A stretch of 64,000 nt of DNA from Henricia sp. BOLD:AAB3569. Taxonomy: Eukaryota > Echinodermata > Asteroidea > Spinulosida > Echinasteridae. The translations under genes and the position numbers were made by a program. Positions 56,882 through 64,000 of the stretch are shown piece by piece. Location of the stretch: contig JBBELK010000622.1 in assembly GCA_037783545.1 (NCBI GenBank), forward strand, positions 682,001-746,000. The letters are read 5' to 3'. Under the pieces are notes generated by a model that saw only the letters and a program-made list of their open reading frames with translations, ran no database searches and was not told the DNA's origin. The first letter of the stretch is position 1. The number at the start of each line of letters is the position of its first letter.

Positions 56882-57219
56882 CTGCAAGTGCACGTTTTGG
56901 TACTTATACATGATGTTGGGCATTTGCATGGAGGGGGCAGGTCATTGGGCCTGCACGATACTGGCAGTATCACTGGTGTTATGCCAACATCCGTTGCTTC
57001 ATACCCATACTGGAGTGGATCTGGTTTGGTGACTGCAGGAGTTGGGGCTTGCAACCACATCTTACACTGCAGATATGCTCGCTTTACATGTATGTGTTCT
57101 CGTAGCGTTGATGAACAGCACACAAGCTGGTTGAAGTCCAGTTCTTTCTTGGAGTTGTGGTACTGCTCCCATCGATATTTATCGAAAGTGGAACAGTCGG
57201 TCTTCTTTAATCCAGACAC
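56866..57219 (-). pseudogene. Inverted partial copy of the same ORF (C-terminal part)
   Basis: Minus-strand frame of about 117 codons, GLKKTDCSTFDKYRWEQYHN through CKCPTSCISTKTCTC, over 90 percent like the + strand copy at 57990-58330 by eye. It has no N-terminal half on this side, because the palindrome centre is unique. Its TAA-equivalent position reads through (KKELDF), unlike the right copy. Confidence 0.7.
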
Positions 57220-57256
57220 AGTTTTAGCATTGCTTGTTATCTGTGGTGACCGTTCT

Positions 57257-58362
57257 TTTACACCAAACCCTTCCAGTAGGGGAATTGGCTGGGAGTCTTT
57301 TCAACAGCATTCTTGCTACAGGCTCCGAGTCCACAAGAATAGACATTATTGTTGATGTTTATCAAAAATCTTCAATCAAGCAAGTGGAACGGACACAGAG
57401 AAGTTATTCAGAACAAATCACTATCACAGTTAGGTCTGACAATCAAAAACTCCCTGTCGATCTTGATGTGTTCTGGAGCTCAATGTTGAACAAAGTTCGG
57501 TTGCAGGAGTATGTCTTCAAGTGGATGCTGCAGAATGTCGAGTCGGACAAGGAGATCTTCTTTGGAGGAGTATATGGGGGTGAATGCAGGAACACGACAG
57601 AATCATGTTCCATATTAATGATGGTGTTGTGAAACACGGGGTTCAATCAGTCTTGGTTGACTCACCTGACACGCATGACACAGAGTCTTTGTCAACCTCA
57701 ACTTCCACTTCAACAAAACCTGGCAACTACAAAAGCTGTACGTGAAGCTTGGTACCAACCGGAAAACAAAGACAATTGTACCAGTCCACCTGTTGGTTGA
57801 TCAACTGGACACCGGTTTGGTGTCGTGTCTCCCAGCCATTAATGCTCTCAGCGGTTGCGACAGTACCAGCAAGGTGGGTCCAAAGCTGTCTGGCCTGAAA
57901 GCATCCATGGATCTCTCCCTACTGGAAGGGTTTGGTGTAGAAGAAATGTCACCACAGATAACAAGCAATGCTGAGAAGTTCCTTGTGTCTGGATTAAAGA
58001 AGACCGACTGTTCCACTTTCGATGAATATCGATGGGAGCAGTACCACAACTCCAAGAAATAACTGGACTTCAACCAGCTTGTGTGCTGTTCATCAACGCT
58101 ACGAGAACACATACATGTAAAGCGAGCATATCTGCAGTGTAAGATGTGGCTGCAAGCCCCAACTCCTGCAGTCACCAAACCAGATCCACTCCAGTATGGG
58201 TATGAAACAACAAATGTTGGCATAACACCAGTGATACTGCCGGTATCGTGCAGGCCCGATGACCTGCCCCCTTCATGCAAATGCCCAACATCATGTATAA
58301 GTACCAAAACGTGCACTTGCAGAGAAAGGAACATAAAATGTGACGTTTTGTGGCTGTAGTAA
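57257..58362 (+). pseudogene. Broken ORF of an invertebrate transposon-associated protein
   Basis: Frame pieces: ATGSESTRIDIIVDVYQKSS to GGECRNTTES (57257-57632), then after a shift LDTGLVSCLPAINALSGCDS...GPKLSGLK (to 58062, TAA), then CCSSTLREHIHVKRAYLQC and a Cys-rich tail with CKCPTSCISTKTCTC. The SGCDSTS and C-x-C..C-x-C patterns recur in uncharacterised, repeat-family proteins of marine invertebrates, which I know only as predicted transposon-like ORFs. Frame breaks near 57632 and a TAA at 58060 make this copy non-functional. No catalytic triad identified. Confidence 0.6.
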
Positions 58363-58532
58363 AGGCAAAAAGTGTAGAAATCCAAATACTCCAAAATAGG
58401 AACAATATGCAAAATAATAATAATAATGGTGGATTCTTATATTGCGGGGTGCTCCTGGCGCTGTTACCAATATTACCGCTACCATCAGGGAATCACCAGA
58501 ACCATTTCGCTTCAACTAGTTGGCTGCTGGCC

Positions 58533-58722
58533 AGGCGCTCAATCCTAACAGCAGTTAGATTGTGGCATTCCCCTTAACAGTTTCCCAAATATCGCTTGGG
58601 TTGACGAGGAAACTGGGATTAAGTGCCTAGCCCAGGGACACAGGGTCATAGTGGGGCTAGAACCCACCACCTCTGATTGGGAGTCCCGCTTCATACCCTC
58701 TAGACCACAAGCGCTACCACAA
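58533..58722 (-). mobile_element. tRNA-derived SINE inside the right palindrome arm
   Basis: Mirror copy of 56689-56881 with a few changes in the A-box region (AGCGCTTGTGGTCTAGAGGG). It shows that the SINE predates formation of the palindrome. Confidence 0.7.
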
Positions 58723-59347
58723 AAGGTACAAAGGTAATATGATAAAGTGTCATACATATGTTGTGGCCTTGGTGGTACATGTATTATACAATTGTAGTGC
58801 GTAACATGCTGAAATCGGTTTTTGGCAATTATCTTACAAACCATTTACTTTTGGATATGGAAATGTATTACTGACCCCCCATAATGTGGCAATTGCGCAC
58901 ATTTTGAGTGGTCGGGCAACCTCCTAGGATGGGTAGTACTTCGCTCAAAAAGGGCGTGGCCCAAAAAAAGGGGCGTGGCCATTTCAGCTATTTCGCCGTC
59001 AGTGGGAAATGTGTTACCAACCAAATATTGTTCCTGGACCTTCAATTAGTGGATTCTTGAAGAGTTTAGGTCTGGACATTAAATTGCATACATCACCACC
59101 ATGAGCTACTCTAGTATAGCGGTCGTGTTTCTATCGAGCTCCGGAAAACGTAAGAAAATCTTAGCTTTTGACTTATTCCGGTTACAAATTTTTATACTGT
59201 TGTAACCGGTATAACATACAGATTCTGCTGGACCGTCCTCGATTTGTCAGGTTTTATTATTTTTGTGTATTTTTAAGGTTTATTTTTGTTCATTTCTGTT
59301 AAGTTTCCTCATGGCTGGCCGTTGCGGTCAGTCGTGCGGAACCCGCC

Positions 59348-60855
59348 ATGCAGGGTCAGCCCAGCACTAGCACGGCTGGCTCTGCTGGCTCCATTGTTTC
59401 TGGTGACGGCCCCTTTCCGGGCGTCACCAGGAACAATGGCGTGTCTTTCAAAGCGGCGGACAATGTCTCCGTTCAACACTACATCGATGTTATATCAACT
59501 CAATTACCATCACAATCCATACTGTCCGCATCAAGAATTTCCAATGGTCGTATTGCTTTCTATCTCAGCTCGAGACAGGCAGTCATCGAGGCGGTCCAAG
59601 ATGGCCTCTCCTACGATGGCTCCTATCTCGAGCTGACTCCACTCGTTCGTCCTACTACCCGGTTGACTCTTTCAAACGTCTACCCAGAAGTTCCGAACGG
59701 AGTCATTGTCGGCCAGCTTTCCTCTTTCTGTAAGGTCGTGTCTCAGATTCGGCCCATACCCCTGGGACTGAAAAACAAAACCCAATCGCACATAATGAGT
59801 TTCCGACGACAGGTCCAAGTCCTTTCTCGATCCCACCATTTATCCTCCCGACCACATTAATTTTATTTATTCAGGAACAAATTATCGCGTCTTTCTCACT
59901 ACCGAGTCGGTTCGGTGTTTCCACTGCCGGGAGTTCGGCCACATCAGCAAGAACTGCAAAAAACACCACCCCTCCATCCCCGACAACCAACCCGACCCGA
60001 CCACAGACAACCCGCTCAATCTACCTCCCACGTTCATGCACAGTAAAAACAAAAAATCCGATCCAAAACATCCTCCCAAAAAATATAATCAGTCCACGAC
60101 CGCCCCTCCTAAACCTGCCCCGAGATCGACGGTGCCTGCAAGCGGCCCGCCCCGGTCGGCCGGTGTTTCGGGCCCGGCTGGTACTGCCAGCACGCACGGT
60201 GCTGACGGTCCGGCCGGTGCTCCGCGGCCGGCCGGTGCCGGTGGGCCTGCTGCGGGCGCCGCGAGCGCGGGTGCCACCCCCCTTGGACAGAACACTGCGC
60301 ACATTTATGGCTCTCCTCCCGCCCCCTCCAGGACTTTTTCGGAGGTCCTTACTAAACGAAAAAAACCTTTAAATGCCTCTCCCCCGACCCCCTTCAAAAT
60401 GACCACCCTCAAACCTAATTCCCCTGTACGGAAAATGGCCCGTAATTCCAAGAGCCCTAAATCTGCGCAGTCTCCTTCAGTCTCTCCCCGCCCGTGTCCC
60501 CGCCCCTCCTTCACTAAATCCCACCACTCCCATCTCCATGTCACAAACGTCGGTTCTTTCTACTCCCGGCAGCAGAAGCACCGACACGGACTCGATGACC
60601 TGGGAGGATACTCAGACGGAAGAAGATCTCTTGTCTGACATCCTCCCAGTCACCCGCGGCCCCCTGTCGTCGGAACAACTCATGAAATTCTTGTGCTCCG
60701 TCAAAGCCTGCAAGAGGCCGGCCAAGATTGCCAGAAAGTATACTTCTGACATTCCTGGGCTGGCCAGACAACTCAAAACTCTCCGCACGCACGCTCCCCT
60801 GGGTAAAAACATGCTGCAGCGGATACATAAACTCGCCACCACACTAGGTAAATAA
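59348..60855 (+). pseudogene. LINE ORF1, frameshifted copy
   Basis: Starts like copy 1 (MQGQPSTSTAGSAG). The frame breaks near 59825-59860. The CCHC knuckle (C-x2-C-x4-H-x4-C, about 59916-59957) is in the next frame, read through to 60638. A second break near 60540 puts the C-terminal block (to 60855) in the third frame. About 170 bp of the Pro-rich part is also missing. Non-functional as one protein. Confidence 0.88.
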
Positions 60856-60876
60856 TTTTCTTTCTCTCTTTGCAAT

Positions 60877-62776
60877 GGAGTTTCTGTATCTGCTTTATGC
60901 CTGTACGATGACACTGTCATTGATAACTTTGAACACTGGAGGCTGTGCCTCTCCCATAAAAAAATGCATCTTTGCAAGTTCTCCTTGACAGGGTTTACCA
61001 TAACATCATCCTGCGTACGCAGACGACGTGACTTTGTTTATCACCAGCGATGCAGGCTTCGGTGTCGCTGAAAGGGTCTATAACCTTTTCAGGGACGCCT
61101 CAGCAGCATGTTTAAACACCCAAAAGTCCCAGGGATTGTGGGTTGGTTCTTGGACTGGACGAGATGACAGGCCCTTAAACTTTACATGGAGTAGCGAGGG
61201 CCTCGCTTTTCTCGGAGTTCATCTGGGCAACACAAACAATTACAACAATCAAAACTGGACCAAATGCAAAGACAAACTGAACAAAACTCTTTCCTCTTGG
61301 TCTCGTCTCCTTTACTCTCTTTCATTCAAAGGCAAGGTTCTTATTGCAAATCAACTAGCCGCTTCCAAAATGTTTCACTGTCTGGCTGTTTTATCGCCTC
61401 CCAACAATGTTCTCGATGAATTCCAGAAAAGCCTTGTCAATTTCGTCTGGTCCAATAAGAGACACTACCTTAAAAAGGATATATTGTACCAAAAACCTGA
61501 CACTGGAGGGATGGGCTTAGCTTGCCTCCAAGCACGCATCATGACTTTCCGATTTGGTATTGTTCAACGTTTTCTCAATCTTTCTTCCCACCCCGCCTTC
61601 TCATTCATGTCCTATTTTCTACGCCAATATCGCAAACTAAACTACGATTTTCAGCTTTTTCATGTTCATACTGACCCCAAATTCCACACCAGTCTCCCGC
61701 TTTTCTATAGCGACGTTATGCGTGCTTGGACGGCGTCCGGAGCTCGTATCGAAGCGCGACCCGACGATATCAACCACGTCATTAATCTACCCCTCAATAG
61801 CGCACTCTCTTGTAATGCGGCTGGTGATGGGGAAACACCTCCTGTGCGGCTCAAAGCGTGCGGGATCACCCTTGTTCGCCACCTCCTCGACGCTTCAACC
61901 GGACACTGGATGGACGGTCAAGTTCTTATCACCTCCTTCTCTGGTCTTCGCCCCCCGTCCATTCGACTCCTCGTTCAAGATCTTCTTCGCCTCCGCCTTG
62001 GTCTTCTTCAAACGTTTCCTGCAATCTTCTGTGCAGATGGCCTCCGTGAGTCGAAGACCAGCATCGCCAACGTTTCAAGATTTCCCGACTCATCTGTCCT
62101 TTTCAACATGCCATCTGCACAGAACGGACTCTCCGCACCATCCAAGTCCATCTATGCAAACTTTGTTAAAGTTCTCACCTCTCCTCCTCGATCATCATAC
62201 TGGCACGCTAACGACTTCCTCGACAATTCAACTTCCATCCAATGGACACACATTTATAAACTTCATACTTCTAAGAAAGAGGGCGATGTGCAATTTCAGC
62301 TTCTTCATAACTTCCTGCCCTCCCTCCCGGTTCTCCATCATCTAAATCCGAATATCGACTCCTCCTGTGGATGGTGCGGAGAGCGGGGCACGATACAGCA
62401 CCTTTTCATCCAGTGCCCGGTCATCCAACCCACCCTTGACCTTCTCGCGTCCCTCCTGGCTGACCTCCTCCCGCGTCTTCATCTCACTTTCGACGTCTAC
62501 TGGGCTCTGATCCCGCACGTGAAGGGCCGCACAAAAAGAGCGGTCCGTCTAGCTAACTACCTCATCATCAGTTGCAAAAATGTCATCTACTTTCTTTACC
62601 GCAAATCCCACTTTGTTGATCCAAAAACAGTCTGGCTCCAACGAATAAAAAATAAAATCCTCATTGAAAACTCTTTTTACAAATCTGTCAATAACATTGA
62701 AGGTTTTCTTCGCAAGTGGTCTTTTAATGACACTCTGTTTACTTACAATAATAACGGCATGACGTGGTTGATATAG
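60877..62776 (+). pseudogene. LINE ORF2, deleted copy (RT C-terminal half only)
   Basis: The start region MEFLYLLYACTMTLS is present at 60877, then a one-base insertion (CCCATAAAAAAATG) and a six-base loss. At about 61012 the sequence jumps to GCGTACGCAGACGAC, so the endonuclease and most of the reverse transcriptase are gone but AYADDV remains. From there to 62776 the frame is open and close to copy 1, including the C-x2-C-x7-H-x4-C zinc motif. It cannot encode an active enzyme. Confidence 0.9.
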
Positions 62777-63799
62777 TCACCACACTTCTTGATCTTGGGG
62801 TCTCTTCTCCCCGGGGCAGCTGCTCGAGTCTGTCGAGACATGGCGTATGCCACTGCTCTGGGGAGAGGATGCCCCACTACGAACCTCCTCCCGGGTGCTG
62901 TCCGGGGATTGGCCCCTTTTGGAGGTGCTCTCTTTGGAGCAGCAGCTCGAGAAATCGAGACATGGCAATGGCCACTGCTCTGGGGAGGGGGTGCTTCCGC
63001 CTGGGGATCGTCCCGGGGCTGTGCCCGGGAGGGTGGTCCTTACTTGTTTCTCCTTTTTTGCCGGGTGGGACTTGCGGTCGGCTTTGGCTTGCTTGCCCCG
63101 GGGTCGGCTGCTCGACTCGTCGAGACGTGGGGTATCCCTCCGGCCTTGGGGCGGGCTGAACAACGTCGACAGCTCGCTGGTGCCTGGATCGGTTGCTCGA
63201 CCGTTCTGGGTGCTGGTGGGTGCTTTTCCCCACCCGTGCTTTTCGCCACCCCTTCCCTTCCCGGTGGACGGAGGAGCGTAGCTGTGATCTATCATAAGCA
63301 CAGCGCGGTGCTTTCACCGCCCTCTACCGTCCGCCTTTCCCTGCCTGGGCCGCCACGTGCGAGTGCTCTGCGCCTGCACGCTGTGGTTGGTGGCCTCGGC
63401 TTTCCCCCGCCCATCCCTTTTTTGGGAATGGGCACTCTCTTCTCTCCTCTCCTCTCCCCCCTTCGGGTTATTCAAATTAATTAGTTTTTTTCCTCCCGAT
63501 TGGTATTTGTTTAATTATTGTTCTATAATGTAAAACGGAAAGAACCGTTTAATTATTTATTTATTTAATGGTAATATTTTCCTGATTGTATTTTGTTTAA
63601 ACACGGAAAGTACCGTTTATGTCTGTTTAATGATCCTTGTTTATTATTTCACAAATACAATTCAAAGTACAATTTGTTGTTTTCCTTATTTGCATCCTTG
63701 TGTAAATATTTAAATTAATTTTTTTTTAGTTTGTATATATTGTTTTCTTGTGTTACCGAGGATGTAATAAAGTCTTTCTTGGAAAAGTCAAAAAAAAAA
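62777..63799 (+). other. LINE copy 2 3' untranslated region
   Basis: Parallel to 55231-56268, with scattered substitutions and some indels. Keeps AATAAAGTC, GGAAAAGTC and the A-run. Overlapping long frames on both strands come from GC-rich composition and are not called. Confidence 0.8.
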
Positions 63800-63800
63800 G

Positions 63801-63839
63801 TCTTTCTTTCTTTCTAAATTCTTTCTTTCTTTCTTTCTT
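63801..63839 (+). repeat. TTTC microsatellite, 3' of LINE copy 2
   Basis: Four TTTC units, AAA, then five more, then CGGGCAAACGG. It is the right-hand counterpart of the tract at 49332-49356. From 63840 to the window end no feature is recognised. Confidence 0.9.
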
Positions 63840-64000
63840 CGGGCAAACGGTCACGTGACATCACATATCTGCTAATAACTGCCAAACGCCGTGGCCGATT
63901 TCAACCAGATTTGGACAGAGTCTTCCTTGACCGGAGTCCTATCTTGGGTGACCACCACGTGATGTCAATGGTCAACTACTGGTCACTACTGGTCATTTTC

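Larger units (their letters stand above)
56291..59112. mobile_element. 2.8-kb palindromic element carrying a transposon ORF
   Basis: The left arm (56291-57283) and right arm (57918-59112) are inverted copies, starting CTCTAGTAGCTCATGGTG. The right arm has about 200 bp (58333-58530) missing from the left. The arms contain a SINE and the C-terminal part of an ORF; the 634-bp centre has its upstream part. It fills the whole space between the two LINE copies. Confidence 0.88.
59119..63799 (+). mobile_element. Tx1-like LINE, copy 2, internally deleted
   Basis: Same 5' end, leader, ORF1 region, 3' region and TTTC tail as copy 1. Relative to copy 1 it lacks about 1980 bp of ORF2 (51481-53460) and part of the ORF1 Pro-rich stretch. 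The 5' end directly touches the palindromic element's right end, without TTTC repeats there. Confidence 0.9.

Overview
The window is eukaryotic: there are no bacterial-style operons or ribosome binding sites, the one host gene I could assemble is split into nine exons with GT/AG junctions, and most of the rest is short inverted-repeat DNA elements, SINEs, satellites and non-LTR retrotransposons. A metazoan SELENOI (EPT1) orthologue, a Tx1-like LINE and many TTAA-flanked miniature elements suggest a marine invertebrate deuterostome. An echinoderm is my best guess, but this is inference and the sequence does not prove it.

Region 1 (about 11.6-33.9 kb, minus strand) is a SELENOI/EPT1 gene (ethanolaminephosphotransferase 1, Kennedy pathway). 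Nine coding exons join in frame into 397 codons, with a complete CDP-alcohol phosphotransferase motif, followed by TGA, six codons and TAA. The human orthologue is a selenoprotein with its selenocysteine near the C terminus, so this TGA may be a Sec codon. A 417-bp PIF/Harbinger-like MITE begins 110 bp past the TAA, and a weak SECIS-like fold lies beyond it. The introns are packed with mobile DNA: foldbacks, TTAA elements, hAT-like elements and an L2/CR1-like LINE tail.

Region 2 (0-11.6 kb) is intergenic and carries foldback elements, several with clean target-site duplications (TTAA at 1831-2599, 7081-7415 and 9576-10010; nine bases at 3475-3861), plus two SINE copies.

Region 3 (34-49 kb) has no recognisable host gene. 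It holds adjacent TTAA MITEs sharing one TTAA, a near-perfect 0.7-kb foldback with a 9-bp duplication, three neighbouring tandem arrays (31, 53 and about 195-200 bp units, 38.5-40.5 kb), another SINE, and a 4-kb non-autonomous DNA element with CCCAGACAG ends and a GC-rich minisatellite core.

Region 4 (49.3-63.8 kb) is a LINE - palindrome - LINE block. The first LINE looks intact: ORF1 has a CCHC knuckle, and ORF2 has an endonuclease, a reverse transcriptase and a C-terminal zinc motif. The second copy has frameshifts and a ~2-kb deletion in ORF2. The first copy is bordered by TTTC microsatellite on both sides and the second at its 3' end, suggesting insertion into that microsatellite. Between them lies a 2.8-kb palindrome whose arms contain inverted copies of part of a transposon ORF and of a tRNA-derived SINE.
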